NCBI RefSeq assembly: GCF_003115845.1 | Contig: NZ_KZ819037.1 | Location: 42,251-106,250 of the forward strand | Direction: 5' to 3' | Origin: Brenneria roseae subsp. roseae | GTDB taxonomy: Bacteria > Pseudomonadota > Gammaproteobacteria > Enterobacterales > Enterobacteriaceae | Length of the DNA: 64,000 nt | Shown: positions 39,491 through 49,273 of the stretch, piece by piece | Layout of the letters: each line of letters begins with the position of its first letter | Position numbering within the stretch: the first letter of the stretch is position 1 | Translations under genes and position numbers: made by a program | The notes under the pieces: generated by a model | What the model saw: only the letters and a program-made list of their open reading frames with translations | What the model was told of the DNA's origin: nothing | The model's database searches: none

Positions 39491-39533
39491 CGTTTTGTTG
39501 CGTTCTTAACGCATGCAGAATCTGCACAAAACG
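39491..39533 (-). promoter_or_regulatory. Structured RNA element in the rho leader (three-way junction)
   Basis: An outer stem, CGTTTTGT (39491-39498) with ACAAAACG (39526-39533), encloses two perfect hairpins. These are TGCGTT-CTT-AACGCA (39499-39513) and TGCAG-AAT-CTGCA (39514-39526). All pairs are Watson-Crick. It lies directly beside the ERIC and upstream of it in the rho transcript. The remaining leader (39534-39795) holds a possible promoter (TTGCCG, 17 nt, TAGATT near 39726-39754) and no convincing gene. Confidence 0.5.
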
Positions 39534-39795
39534 ACAGCGAAGGATTTCGAAGATACATAAAACCAGTTATTTTAAAACTATTAGATTGTCCAAACCAGAT
39601 AACGAACATTTTTGTAAATCAATGACTTTCCGATTTTGACACAGAATAATACTTTAGATTCAAACTTTCAGGCTTAAGCCTAAAGGCTTAAACGTAGGTA
39701 AGTACGATATGCAGTATTGACGAATCTAGCACGCTTCCTGACGGGCGGCAAGCGGTCAATGGAGAATTATGCCACCCTCAGGAATGCAGGACGAA

Positions 39796-40122
39796 TTACA
39801 GATTGGCGGTCAGGAACTCTTTCAATTGTCCTTTAGACAGAGCGCCGACTTTGGTCGCTGCAACTTCACCATTCTTGAACAACAGCAAAGTAGGAATACC
39901 ACGGATACCATATTTCGGTGCGGTTGCCGGATTTTCATCGATATTGAGCTTGGCAACCGTCAGTTTACCTTCGAATTCTTCTGCAATTTCATCCAGAATC
40001 GGAGCGATCATTTTACAGGGACCACACCACTCAGCCCAGAAATCAACCAGGGTTACGCCCTCAGCCTGCAATACTTCCGTATCGAAACTGCCATCAGTCA
40101 GGTGAATAATTTTATCGCTCAT
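39796..40122 (-). CDS. trxA: Thioredoxin 1
   Basis: TrxA is the general cytoplasmic disulfide reductant. The 108-residue protein has the active site WCGPC (Cys33, Cys36) in [16 protein letters not shown] and the cis-proline loop [11 protein letters not shown]. It is divergent from rhlB and upstream of rho, as in E. coli. Confidence 0.99.
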   Translation of the reverse strand: MSDKIIHLTDGSFDTEVLQAEGVTLVDFWAEWCGPCKMIAPILDEIAEEFEGKLTVAKLNIDENPATAPKYGIRGIPTLLLFKNGEVAATKVGALSKGQLKEFLTANL

Positions 40123-40241
40123 GTTTTACTCCACAGGATTATGTCTACCTTGTTGGTGTAGCATTAACCAACAATAAGGTTGACTTTATTTCACCGGATA
40201 CGCTTTCGTAAAGCAATAGTTAGCTGATATTCTACCACACT

Positions 40242-41531
40242 ATGAGCAAAACACACTTAACAGAACAGAAGTTTTCCGACTTCGCCCTGCACCCGCGGGT
40301 TATCGAAGCTCTTGAAAGTAAAGGGTTTCATAACTGCACGCCTATCCAGGCGTTAACATTGCCACTGGCTTTGTCAGGGCGTGATGTAGCAGGTCAGGCG
40401 CAAACCGGTACAGGCAAGACGCTAGCTTTTCTCGCGTCTACTTTCCATTATCTGCTTTCACACCCTGCAAATGCAGAGCGTCAGACCAATCAGCCGCGCG
40501 CCTTAATTATGGCGCCGACCCGTGAATTAGCCGTACAAATTCACTCTGACGCAGAAGCCCTTTCCCGTCTGACAGGACTGAAACTCGGTCTGGCTTATGG
40601 CGGCGATGGCTATGACAAACAACTCAAGGTGCTGGAAAGCGGCGTCGATATCCTGATCGGCACTACGGGCCGTCTGATCGACTACACGAAACAGAATCAT
40701 ATTAACCTAGGTGCAATCCAGGTCGTGATTCTGGATGAAGCCGACCGCATGTATGATCTGGGCTTTATCAAAGATATCCGCTGGCTGTTCCGTCGGATGC
40801 CGCCGGTAACGCAGCGCCTGAACATGCTCTTTTCCGCGACGCTTTCCTACCGCGTACGCGAACTCGCTTTTGAACAAATGAATAATGCCGAGTATGTGGA
40901 GGTCGAACCGGAACAAAAAACCGGCCACCGCATCACAGAAGAGCTGTTCTATCCGTCCAATGAAGAAAAAATGCGCCTGCTCCAGACGCTGCTCGAGGAA
41001 GAGTGGCCGGACCGCTGCATTATTTTTGCTAATACCAAACACCGTTGTGAAGATATCTGGGGCCACCTGGCCGCCGATGGTCATCGCGTTGGTCTGCTGA
41101 CAGGTGACGTGGCGCAGAAAAAACGTCTGCGTATTCTGGATGACTTCACCAACGGCAAGCTGGATATTCTGGTTGCGACCGACGTAGCGGCGCGTGGCCT
41201 GCATATTCCGTTAGTCACGCACGTCTTCAACTACGACCTGCCGGATGACTGTGAAGACTATGTTCACCGTATTGGCCGTACTGGCCGCGCAGGTCAAAGC
41301 GGTTTCTCCATCAGTCTGGCCTGTGAGGAATACGCGCTGAATCTGCCCGCTATCGAAACCTACATCGGTCACGGTATTCCGGTCAGCAAATACAACAGCG
41401 ACGCATTACTTAACGATTTACCGGCACCGAAGCGCTTAACGCGCCCGCCTCGCTCCAATAGCGGCCCGCGCAGAAGCAACGCGCCGCGCCGTAGCGGAGC
41501 GCCACGTAATAATCGTAAACGACCAGGCTGA
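40242..41531 (+). CDS. rhlB: ATP-dependent RNA helicase RhlB
   Basis: RhlB is the DEAD-box helicase of the RNA degradosome; it binds RNase E and unwinds structured mRNA. It has 429 residues (421 in E. coli). Motifs are the Q-motif [13 protein letters not shown], Walker [13 protein letters not shown] in [17 protein letters not shown] in [13 protein letters not shown] and [13 protein letters not shown]. The tail is basic ([20 protein letters not shown]) and binds RNA. gppA follows after 6 nt. Confidence 0.99.
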   Translation: MSKTHLTEQKFSDFALHPRVIEALESKGFHNCTPIQALTLPLALSGRDVAGQAQTGTGKTLAFLASTFHYLLSHPANAERQTNQPRALIMAPTRELAVQIHSDAEALSRLTGLKLGLAYGGDGYDKQLKVLESGVDILIGTTGRLIDYTKQNHINLGAIQVVILDEADRMYDLGFIKDIRWLFRRMPPVTQRLNMLFSATLSYRVRELAFEQMNNAEYVEVEPEQKTGHRITEELFYPSNEEKMRLLQTLLEEEWPDRCIIFANTKHRCEDIWGHLAADGHRVGLLTGDVAQKKRLRILDDFTNGKLDILVATDVAARGLHIPLVTHVFNYDLPDDCEDYVHRIGRTGRAGQSGFSISLACEEYALNLPAIETYIGHGIPVSKYNSDALLNDLPAPKRLTRPPRSNSGPRRSNAPRRSGAPRNNRKRPG

Positions 41532-41537
41532 TCGCGA

Positions 41538-43034
41538 ATGCTAAGCTCCTCTTCACTTTATGCGGCTATCGATCTCGGCTCCAACAGCTTTCATATGCTG
41601 GTGGTTCGGGAAATCGCGGGCAGCATTCAGACGCTGGCAAAGATAAAACGAAAAGTTCGTCTTGCCGCAGGATTGGATAAGCAGAGCCGGTTATCGCAGG
41701 AAGCGATGCAGCGGGGCTGGCAGTGTCTGCAATTGTTTTCAGAACGATTGCAGGATATTCCACGGGAGCAGGTACGCGTTGTCGCGACGGCAACCTTACG
41801 GCTGGCCACCAACGCTGACGAATTTCTGCAACAGGCCCAGCAGATTCTGGGATTACCGGTTCAGGTTATCAGCGGTGAAGAAGAAGCTAGGCTGATCTAT
41901 CAGGGCGTGGCCCACACCACCGGCGGACCAGAGCAGCGTCTGGTCGTTGATATCGGCGGCGGCAGCACAGAACTGGCTACCGGCGTGGGCGCCAAGGCAA
42001 CCAGACTCATCAGCTTGCCCATGGGCTGCGTGACCTGGCTGGAACGTTATTTTAGCGATCGTAATCTGGAAGCGGGTAATTTTGAGCGCGCCGAACAGGC
42101 GGCTCGCGAAATGCTGCGCCCGGTCGCCGCTTCTCTGCGTGAACAGGGCTGGCAAATCTGCGTCGGCGCATCAGGTACGGTGCAGGCTTTGCAGGAGATT
42201 ATGGTCGCGCAGGGGATGGATGAATACATCACGCTGACAAAACTCCAGCAGCTAAAACAGCATGCGATCCAGTGCGATAAGCTGGAAGAGCTCGAGATTG
42301 AAGGTCTGACGCTGGAAAGAGCCCTGGTTTTTCCCAGCGGACTGGCGATTCTGCTGGCCATATTTCAGGAACTCGGCATAAAAACCATGACACTGGCCGG
42401 AGGCGCACTGCGTGAAGGTCTGGTGTATGGCATGCTCCATCTACCGATTGATCAGGATATCCGCCACCGGACGCTGCATAATTTACAGCGTCGTTATCTG
42501 TTGGACCGCGAACAAGCCAAACGGGTGGGTTCGCTGGCCGACAACTTTCTGCAACAGGTCGCGCGCGACTGGCAGTTGGACGATCGATGTCGTGAACTAC
42601 TGCAAAGTGCCTGTCTGGTCCACGAAATTGGTCTAAGCATCGATTTTCGCCAGTCTCCTCAGCATGCGTCCTATCTCATCCGCAACAGCGATCTTCCCGG
42701 CTTTACCCCCGCGCAAAAGAAACTACTGGCCACGTTGTTACAAAATCAAAGCAATCCTGTCGACCTGATGCCACTCAGTCAACAAAATGCATTGCCGGTG
42801 ATACAAGCCCAGCACCTGTGTCGTCTGCTGCGTCTGGCGATTATTTTCGCCAGCCGCCGCCGCGACGATACGTTGCCGGCAGTACGTCTGCGCGTCGAAG
42901 GCGAAAGTTTACGGGTCATTTTGCCTGCCGGCTGGATGGCTCAACATCCGTTACGGGCAGAAGCACTGGAACAGGAAAGCCGCTGGCAAAGCTATGTTCA
43001 CTGGCCGCTGATACTGGAAGAAACCCCGCGCTAA
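41538..43034 (+). CDS. gppA: Guanosine-5'-triphosphate,3'-diphosphate pyrophosphatase
   Basis: GppA hydrolyses pppGpp to ppGpp and also degrades polyphosphate. The 498-residue protein (494 in E. coli) has the ASKHA ATPase motifs [14 protein letters not shown] near the start, [26 protein letters not shown], and the C-terminal HD-like domain [21 protein letters not shown]. In E. coli the next gene is rep; here the colinearity ends, so the island junction lies at 43035-43140. That gap contains no recognisable gene. Confidence 0.98.
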   Translation: MLSSSSLYAAIDLGSNSFHMLVVREIAGSIQTLAKIKRKVRLAAGLDKQSRLSQEAMQRGWQCLQLFSERLQDIPREQVRVVATATLRLATNADEFLQQAQQILGLPVQVISGEEEARLIYQGVAHTTGGPEQRLVVDIGGGSTELATGVGAKATRLISLPMGCVTWLERYFSDRNLEAGNFERAEQAAREMLRPVAASLREQGWQICVGASGTVQALQEIMVAQGMDEYITLTKLQQLKQHAIQCDKLEELEIEGLTLERALVFPSGLAILLAIFQELGIKTMTLAGGALREGLVYGMLHLPIDQDIRHRTLHNLQRRYLLDREQAKRVGSLADNFLQQVARDWQLDDRCRELLQSACLVHEIGLSIDFRQSPQHASYLIRNSDLPGFTPAQKKLLATLLQNQSNPVDLMPLSQQNALPVIQAQHLCRLLRLAIIFASRRRDDTLPAVRLRVEGESLRVILPAGWMAQHPLRAEALEQESRWQSYVHWPLILEETPR

Positions 43035-43140
43035 TGCCAACCGATGTGCGGGCCAGAGGAGCGCTACTCCCCTTTGGTGTTCTGGTCCAGTACCAGTTGA
43101 CACACCATTAAGTGGCAACCGCGCCGCTCTTGCGCGTCTA

Positions 43141-43398
43141 ATGGCAGAGCGCTTCATCATTCACCTGACCGCCGTTGATTTCACTCCCGCCATTACCATC
43201 AGCGGCAAGTGGCTCACTGAGACGGGATTTACCACCGGCCAGCCGATCATGCCGGGCTGCATCGTCGTCACCGTGCAAGATATTCGGGAACTCTGGCACT
43301 GTCTGGAAGGATTAAGCCTGAAACCGTTCGATGAACGCGCCGCCGCCGACTGGCTTAACTGCTTTCCCGGCGGACTGGATTCTGGCGGGGATAATTAA
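43141..43398 (+). CDS. SymE-family protein
   Basis: This 85-residue protein carries the SymE core ITISGKWLTETGFTTGQPIMPGCIVVTVQD, the AbrB-like fold found in the SOS-induced type I toxin SymE of E. coli. It has an extra 40-residue C-terminal tail after the core. It is convergent with the rhs toxin remnant at 43511-44058 and is followed by one of four near-identical hairpins. SymE was described as an mRNA-cleaving toxin and later as a nucleoid-condensing protein; which activity applies here is unknown. Confidence 0.75.
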   Translation: MAERFIIHLTAVDFTPAITISGKWLTETGFTTGQPIMPGCIVVTVQDIRELWHCLEGLSLKPFDERAAADWLNCFPGGLDSGGDN

Positions 43399-43433
43399 TC
43401 AGTAAATAACCGCGACTGAACGACAGATAAAAT

Positions 43434-43471
43434 AAAGCCGGAAGGATCGTTGTGATCGCTTCCGGCTTTTT
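43434..43471. terminator. Hairpin copy 1 of the symE/rhs cassettes
   Basis: AAAGCCGGAAG and CTTCCGGCTTT (about 43434-43469) with an inner GATC-GTTGT-GATC is followed by T's. It sits between two convergent genes and has three close relatives at 50058, 50709 and 53001. Confidence 0.75.
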
Positions 43472-43510
43472 CAACATATTATTATAATAAAACATAATGG
43501 ATAAACATCA

Positions 43511-44058
43511 TTACTTATTTTTACTAAAACGACTTATCCAACCATCTTCCGTAAATAACTCACCGGATAATCCGTCGCTTATTTCAGTAATATTTTTACC
43601 TGATACTAATATCTCTTTTTTATCATCTTCTTCAAACAGAAAAAGAAAGTTAAATACACCTTGAGAGCGTAAATTCCATAATGATTCAGCAACAAGGCTT
43701 CTCGCTTGTTGTGTTGTTGCACCCCCAGCTTCCAGCGCATTAACTGCTATTTTTGTATGCTCACTGAGAGTATTAGGTCGGCCAGTGTTATAAAGATCTT
43801 TAAAAGCCTGTCTTTGGTATGAAGTCATAGCCTGATGATCCCATCCCATCCCATCTTATCCATATAATCCTGACTTATTGAGAATCCTTTTTTCGGATCG
43901 TACTTAGGATTGCTTTTAAATCCGGCTTTCGCATGCACGTGGTGGCCACCGACATCTTTATATTGACCAGTTCCACATTTCGCCAACCCCAACGGATCGA
44001 TCCACGTCAGCGGATTCGGTGCGTACTGGTAGTTATTTAATCCCCCCGCCAGCCCCGA
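43511..44058 (-). pseudogene. Orphan Rhs C-terminal tip (toxin), frameshifted
   Basis: On the minus strand this begins inside an Rhs core end (GLAGGLNNYQYAPNPLTWID, then PLGLA). It continues into a tip with GGHHVHAKAGF and, after a frame change, MTSYQRQAFKDLYNTGRPNT and SEHTKIAVNALEAGG. The HHVH and EHTK histidines suggest an HNH-type nuclease. Three GGGAT units at 43838-43852 put the two parts out of frame (stop at 43825-43827). With two units the reading frame would be continuous into the 112-residue tail frame (43511-43849). The upstream rhs body is missing at ~44056, where the mobile element begins. Confidence 0.75.
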
Positions 44059-44475
44059 CGCGCACTTTTACTCCCGGACACGCTACCGCCGCGCTGTGAC
44101 TTTCCCTGTCTGCACACTCCGCATAATAACAACACGCCGTACCGCTGGCATTACCTGTTTTTATTACGCCAACCCGTGACGGGGCCGCTGCTTGTCTGCG
44201 GCTCCGGCGCGGGGGCGGAAGCAGGCGAGCGGGGAAGGAGCAACGCAGTGCGACCCCGCGCAGCCTGACGCAGCGGGCGGGTATTAAGCCTTTCAGCAGA
44301 GGCCGTCAGGCCGACTTCCCTGTCGGGGTTGACGTTGGCTGAGGATTGGCTCCGCTGCTTCCGCCGCCAGGGACGGCGGCCGCACCCCGTCGCTGAAGGG
44401 AGCGCCGACGCCGACAGCAGAGGGCGCAGCCCTGTGCGCCGCGCCGGACTGCGCTGCCGACTGCGGGGGCGCACG

Positions 44476-44502
44476 ACATAATGCAGATTATACGCATTAT
44501 GT
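44476..44502. repeat. A/T-rich palindrome in a GC-rich noncoding block (candidate recombination site)
   Basis: ACATAATGC (44476-44484) and GCATTATGT (44494-44502) form a perfect 9-bp inverted repeat with a 9-nt spacer. The right arm continues as TTATGTTTAAT (44497-44507), matching 10 of 11 bases of the XerD half of E. coli dif. The surrounding 44070-44700 is >60% GC and I see no credible gene in it; the 149-residue frame there has composition typical of a chance GC-rich frame. Confidence 0.4.
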
Positions 44503-44700
44503 TTAATGGACGGCTGGCCAGCAGCAGCGCGGGCAGAGAGCGATTTAGCGTAGCGCTGGCCGGACGGCCATTTACCCCCGCACACGCCGATGCTGAACAA
44601 GGCAGTAAGCCCGCAGGGACGAGGGCTTTCTGCCCGGCACCGTCCTGCGCCCCTGAAGAGAGTGAGCTACTTTTTCGGGCTGTCCGGCGATACCCTGTTT

Positions 44701-45021
44701 TCAGTCGGTTTCATCGGTCAGCAGGTCACTTTCATAGTCCTGACCACTGTGCCAGATACCCAGCACCGTTACCCGCTTTTTGTCTTCCTCCACCATGAAG
44801 GCAATAACCGTTCTTTTACGGTAGTTCGTCACGCGAAGCCCCGGCAGGATATCATCACGCTGATTTCCTCTCTCCGGGAACAGTTCAAACGATTCACAGT
44901 ATTCAACCACGCTTTCCGTGTAACTGAGTGCCGTTTTGGGTGTCGCCGCTTCCGCGATATAGCGATACAACGCGGCAAGTTGTTCTTCCGCTTCGGGTGC
45001 GAACACCACCTGGTAATCCAT
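44701..45021 (-). CDS. parE: RelE/ParE-family toxin
   Basis: This 106-residue toxin starts MDYQVVFAPEAEEQLAALYR and has RVTNYRKRTVIAFMVEEDKK and VTVLGIWHSGQDYES, the ParE/RelE fold hallmarks. Its gene follows the antitoxin gene by 2 nt, the normal ParD-ParE order. ParE toxins usually poison DNA gyrase. It probably stabilises the surrounding mobile element. Confidence 0.88.
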   Translation of the reverse strand: MDYQVVFAPEAEEQLAALYRYIAEAATPKTALSYTESVVEYCESFELFPERGNQRDDILPGLRVTNYRKRTVIAFMVEEDKKRVTVLGIWHSGQDYESDLLTDETD

Positions 45022-45023
45022 TA

Positions 45024-45299
45024 TTACTCTCCGGTCGCCTTCTTATGCTCGGCTTTCAGTCTGTTTCTGATGTCGTTACCGCTGAGGCTGTCCGTTTCAC
45101 CTCGTTGCAGCGCATTCCAGGCCGGAACAACCTGCTCCTGCAACCATTTTTCTACGGCATTATCACGTGCTAACAGCGCCCGAAGTCCCTCCCGGATAAC
45201 CTCGCTTTCCGATGCATATTCGCCGCTGGCTACACGAGCTTTCACCTGTGCTGCCATCTCATTCGGCAACGTGATGCTCATCTGTTGTGTCGTTCTCAT
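45024..45299 (-). CDS. parD: ParD-family antitoxin
   Basis: This 91-residue protein starts MRTTQQMSITLPNEMAAQVK (ATG at 45297-45299; a GTG three codons earlier overlaps the AGGTG ribosome site). It contains a ribbon-helix-helix with YASESEVIREGLRALLARD, then a C-terminal tail that should wrap the toxin. It lies upstream of parE and presumably autoregulates the pair. Confidence 0.88.
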   Translation of the reverse strand: MRTTQQMSITLPNEMAAQVKARVASGEYASESEVIREGLRALLARDNAVEKWLQEQVVPAWNALQRGETDSLSGNDIRNRLKAEHKKATGE

Positions 45300-45329
45300 G
45301 GGTAACACCTTTCTTCCGCCAAGTAGGAT

Positions 45330-46268
45330 TTAATCATACTCATTCTTTTGGTACTTGTCAGGGGTTGCGCGCGTCGTTTTCTTCCGGCGTGGTTTGCGCT
45401 TGCGCTCTGCCGGGTGCGTCCTCTCATGCACCTTCTTCAGATGCCCGATGGCGACCCGCGTGTAGATTTGCGTCGTCTCCAGCTTCTCATGCCCCAGGAT
45501 AGCCTGGATGTGCCGCGTGTCCGCCCCGTTCTCCAGCATCTGCGTCGCCATTGAGTGGCGGAACAGGTGACACGCCCCCGCCTTCTCCAGCTTTGCCTCT
45601 CGGCGGATAGCGTTTCCCGCCAGTTGCGTCAGCGTCGAGCGCCCCAGCTTCCTGCCGTGTATCGTGGCGAACAGATACCCGCTGTCGTGCCGGCTCGTCA
45701 GTCGCGGCCTCACCGCGTCCAGATAGCGCTGCGTCCACACCAGCGCCCGCATCCCCACCGGCACCACCCGGTCTTTTCGTCCCTTGCCCTGCCTCACAAC
45801 CAGCCCGCCGCGTCCCACGTCCACATCAACCCGCAGCAGGTTCGCCAGTTCCGAACGCCTCAGCCCGGTGCTCCACAGCATTTCCAGCACGGCGCGGTTG
45901 CGCAACCCGGTCAGCGTTTGTGTGTCCTGCGCGTCCAGCACCGCTTCGGTTTCCTCCACGCTCAGTACCTGTGCCGGTAGCTTTGTCCCCACTTTCGGCA
46001 ACACCAACTGCTCTGACGGGTTATACAGGATATGGTGGCGTTGCAGCAGCCAGCGCAACAGGCTGCGTATCGCCGTCAGCCGGTTCACCTGCGCAGCCAG
46101 CGTCACGCCCCGTTGTTCGCACCACGTCACGAACGGCCTTAACCGTTCCCCGTAGGCCTCCACCGTCCGGGCGCTGCGGTCCGTTGCGGTCAGATGCTCA
46201 AGATAACTCAGGGTATGCTGGCGCAGCGTAGTTTGGGAAGACGCCGCTAAAGCGGAAGGTTTTCTCAT
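45330..46268 (-). CDS. Tyrosine recombinase/integrase of the mobile element
   Basis: This 312-residue tyrosine recombinase has catalytic residues R137 (STGLRRSEL), K162 (GKGRKDR), H234 and R237 (ACHLFRHS), H260 (ILGHEKL) and nucleophile Y269 (TTQIYTRV). The N-terminal core-binding domain looks shortened. Only ~23 residues separate AYGERL from the RLTAIRSLLRWL helix, where XerC in this same window has ~46. The C-terminal tail is very basic. It lies 42 nt after the primase gene. Confidence 0.9.
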   Translation of the reverse strand: MRKPSALAASSQTTLRQHTLSYLEHLTATDRSARTVEAYGERLRPFVTWCEQRGVTLAAQVNRLTAIRSLLRWLLQRHHILYNPSEQLVLPKVGTKLPAQVLSVEETEAVLDAQDTQTLTGLRNRAVLEMLWSTGLRRSELANLLRVDVDVGRGGLVVRQGKGRKDRVVPVGMRALVWTQRYLDAVRPRLTSRHDSGYLFATIHGRKLGRSTLTQLAGNAIRREAKLEKAGACHLFRHSMATQMLENGADTRHIQAILGHEKLETTQIYTRVAIGHLKKVHERTHPAERKRKPRRKKTTRATPDKYQKNEYD

Positions 46269-46310
46269 GGTGGCGCGTCCTGCGTGGTGATGGGATTACG
46301 ATGTGATGCG

Positions 46311-49226
46311 TCAGACTTTCTTTGCCGGAACCGTGGTTTTCGTCTTATCGCCACTTGCGGCGGATGAACCCTTGCCCGGCGCGGCTTGGCGCGATTTCCC
46401 CGCCACAGACTTGGCCCCGACCTGGGGCAGACTTGACCCTGACTTGTTGCTGTCAGACCCAGACTTGCGTGATTCGTACCCCTTATTTTCAGGCGCTTCC
46501 GGCTCGATTAACCCGCACAGGTGCGCCCCTTCCGGCACCGCGCCGTCCCACAGCAGTTCGTACTGCAACAGGTGACCCCGGCTTCCGCCATGTACCAGCA
46601 GGTACTCCATTTCAGCCAGTCGCAGGCAGTGCAGCTTAAGCTGGCTGTCGCTCCACTGCGTCGCGCTGCGGATATCCCGCCGGGTAAAGCGCACCTCGCC
46701 CGGTTTTCGGCTCTGCGCCAGTGCAAGCTGGTTGACCATGCCCTGTATCAGCAGCAACAGCTTCCTTGTCTGCGGCGGCATTTCATCCAGCGTCCGGCCT
46801 AATATCTCGTGCGCCAGCCGGTTGGCCAGCACGATATCCGACCATTCGACCTCAATATATTCGATAACCCGGCCCCGGTGCGAGACGGTTTTCACCTCCC
46901 GCTGATACTGGTGCAGCAGCGCGATACTCTGTATCAGCGTCAGGTACTTCATATGGTCGCGCCGGGTGCGCGTCTTGTCGCTCAGGAACGTCAGTTGTGA
47001 CGCATAGGGATTGACCACGTTCAGCGGACGCAACAGCCGCTGGGCGTTTTGATGCAGTTCAGTCAGATAGCCTTTCTCGTTCTCCATCAGCAATCCTTCC
47101 AGCGTTTGCTTATGTCTCTGTAACGCATGGATAGCTTCGGTCTGTTCGCGGGATTCGTTCACCGTCAGCACCAGACAGCGGTTTAACAGCTCCTCGTCCA
47201 CGTCGATGGCCGTGGTGGTCAGCATCAGCATCACCGGGCCTTTCACCGTGTACTGCTTCGTCACCAGATTGCCTGTCGTCTCATCCTTGCCGGTTGACGC
47301 TATCGTCAGTTCCCCGTCCGACTGCAACAGCTTGAGCGCATACGCCGCCTGCCGCACCCCTTCCTCTTCCGCTATCGCCAGTATCTTATGCTGTAAGTTC
47401 GTTTCACCCAGATAGAACAGGCTCTGCCCGGTCATGGCCGAGTATTGCAGCCGTTCTTCCGGCGGGATAAGGCCCAGCACCGCATCCATCAGCGACGATT
47501 TACCCGCCGCCGAACTGCTCTGTATCAGCACCGCCAACGGTTTGTCCAGCTTGCGCGACACCGCCGCCAGATAACCGGCCAGCAGGTTGGTCGATTCGCC
47601 CACCACGCCGCAGGCCGCCAGGTCGTCCGTTATCCTGCCGGTAAGCGCCGGGTCGCGCAGCAACGCCAGCGCCGCTTCCCGCTGTTCGTCCGTCACTTCC
47701 GGCGCAGCGCTCTCCGCCTCCGGTCGGCTCAGGTGGTTTTCCAGCGCCAGCAGCACCCGCCCCAGACTGCGTTTGATATCGCTTTCAGCCAGCCCCAACT
47801 CCACTGCGGCCAGCCGCGTATAACCCGCACGACTGCGGGCGCTCATCATGTCCACGCTGTCCGCGAACACCGCGCCACTGGCCGTGTCGAGTACCTGCGC
47901 GTTCACCTTGAGCGCCGCCGCGCCCGGTTTCACCTGCGCCATGCCCCGGAGTCGCCATTGCTGCCCGGACAGCGCTATCTCAAGCTCACCGCCCGGCAAC
48001 GCCTCAACCACCACGCCCGCATCGGACGCCTGCGCCGCTCTCACCGCCTCAACACCGGCGGCTAATGATGAGACGGGCAGCGTCGCTGCCTCTCTCTCCG
48101 GCAACGTGTCCGCCACGTCTGTGCCGGCCGCATCGTTCATCGGCACCGCGCCGTCGATTAACAGTCCGAACTCGCGTTCAGGCTCCGCTACCTGACACAG
48201 GTAGCCGTTGGCGTCCATTTCCGCCGGGAACACTACCCGGAACGGTGCGATGCCGTCAGCGACTAACAAGGAAGCCAGCCTGACCGCCGCGTCATTGCCC
48301 GCCGCATCGTTATCGAACGCTATCAGCACCTGTTTGACGCCATGCCGGATAAACGCCTGCCGCATCTCATCCGTGAACCCGTTCACCCCATACGCCGCCG
48401 TCACGTTGCGATAGCCGGCGACCCAGAAGCTCATGGCGTCGATTAACGATTCGCATAAGATAACCGTCTTGCCCGCCACTAACGCCGGTTCGTTCCAGAC
48501 CCCGCCGTGCGGCCCCGGCAGATACAGATGCAGCGGCGTGCCCTTGCGCAACCCCTCCGTGATTTTGCGTCCGTACAGCTCCCGTATCCGCCCCTGCGTA
48601 TCGATAACCGGCACCACTAACGACCCCGCCAGATGCTCATGCCCGCTGTCCCGCATCACCCCCAGCGCCTGCAACTGCCCCCGGATGGCCGCGCCCGCCC
48701 GCTTCTGTTTTGGCGGCAGGCGATACGCCAGCGTGCGGTTGGCGAACCCCAGCTTAAAGGCGGCGACTAACTCAGGATGGTTTAACCGCCGTTTTTCCAG
48801 ATAGGCGATGGCCTCCGGCGCGTTCAGCAGCGTGTGATGGTAAAAGTCGATGACGCGAGTCAGTAACGCCTGACGGCCCGCCTCATCCTCCGCGAACACG
48901 GTCGGTTCGTCCTGACCGACCAGCGGTTGAACAGAAGGATTTTCGCCCAGTTCGCCGCGCAGCCGTTCCACCGCCTTGCGCAGACTTAAGCGTTCCGTCT
49001 GCATCACCCAGTCCAGCACCGACCCGCCCGCGTTGCAGCCGAAGCAGTGGTAAAGATTTTTCTCCGGGCTGATAACACAGGACGGCGTTTTCTCCTCATG
49101 GAACGGACACAGCACCACAAAGTCCCTGCCGCGTTTGAACACCTGCCGCCCCTGCGCGTGCACCACGTCCACTAACGGCACGGCGGCTTTCAGGTGCTGC
49201 AACTCGGAGTCGGGGATGCGGGCCAT
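46311..49226 (-). CDS. CHC2 zinc-finger / Toprim primase fused to an ATPase domain
   Basis: This 971-residue protein has a DnaG-type zinc ribbon at C40-x2-H43 and C61-x2-C64 and a Toprim core with Glu259 (VILCESLIDAMSF) and D305-x-D307 (IAFDNDAAGND). A middle linker follows, then a P-loop ATPase with Walker A QSSSAAGKSS (Lys576). The segment AIAEEEGVRQAAYALKLLQS further on resembles AAA+ helicase modules. The tail is low-complexity (SGSDSNKSGSS). It is a predicted primase-helicase that could start element replication. It pairs with the downstream recombinase, and I know no named system for this pair. Confidence 0.85.
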   Translation of the reverse strand: MARIPDSELQHLKAAVPLVDVVHAQGRQVFKRGRDFVVLCPFHEEKTPSCVISPEKNLYHCFGCNAGGSVLDWVMQTERLSLRKAVERLRGELGENPSVQPLVGQDEPTVFAEDEAGRQALLTRVIDFYHHTLLNAPEAIAYLEKRRLNHPELVAAFKLGFANRTLAYRLPPKQKRAGAAIRGQLQALGVMRDSGHEHLAGSLVVPVIDTQGRIRELYGRKITEGLRKGTPLHLYLPGPHGGVWNEPALVAGKTVILCESLIDAMSFWVAGYRNVTAAYGVNGFTDEMRQAFIRHGVKQVLIAFDNDAAGNDAAVRLASLLVADGIAPFRVVFPAEMDANGYLCQVAEPEREFGLLIDGAVPMNDAAGTDVADTLPEREAATLPVSSLAAGVEAVRAAQASDAGVVVEALPGGELEIALSGQQWRLRGMAQVKPGAAALKVNAQVLDTASGAVFADSVDMMSARSRAGYTRLAAVELGLAESDIKRSLGRVLLALENHLSRPEAESAAPEVTDEQREAALALLRDPALTGRITDDLAACGVVGESTNLLAGYLAAVSRKLDKPLAVLIQSSSAAGKSSLMDAVLGLIPPEERLQYSAMTGQSLFYLGETNLQHKILAIAEEEGVRQAAYALKLLQSDGELTIASTGKDETTGNLVTKQYTVKGPVMLMLTTTAIDVDEELLNRCLVLTVNESREQTEAIHALQRHKQTLEGLLMENEKGYLTELHQNAQRLLRPLNVVNPYASQLTFLSDKTRTRRDHMKYLTLIQSIALLHQYQREVKTVSHRGRVIEYIEVEWSDIVLANRLAHEILGRTLDEMPPQTRKLLLLIQGMVNQLALAQSRKPGEVRFTRRDIRSATQWSDSQLKLHCLRLAEMEYLLVHGGSRGHLLQYELLWDGAVPEGAHLCGLIEPEAPENKGYESRKSGSDSNKSGSSLPQVGAKSVAGKSRQAAPGKGSSAASGDKTKTTVPAKKV

Positions 49227-49273
49227 GTCGGGAACTCCTGTAAAAACCTGTCAATAGACTTAGGGTAAAAATA

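Noticed and set aside
39406..39609. 67-codon frame in the rho leader as a RhoL homologue
   Set aside because: There is only a weak NPS..F resemblance to E. coli RhoL, no ribosome site, and the frame runs into the ERIC.
44151..44600. 149-codon minus-strand frame in the GC-rich block
   Set aside because: Arg/Ser/Pro/Ala-rich composition typical of chance frames in GC-rich DNA, no ribosome site and no domain; kept as noncoding.
47445..48065. 206-codon plus-strand frame inside the primase gene
   Set aside because: It is an antisense shadow of a long, motif-rich gene.
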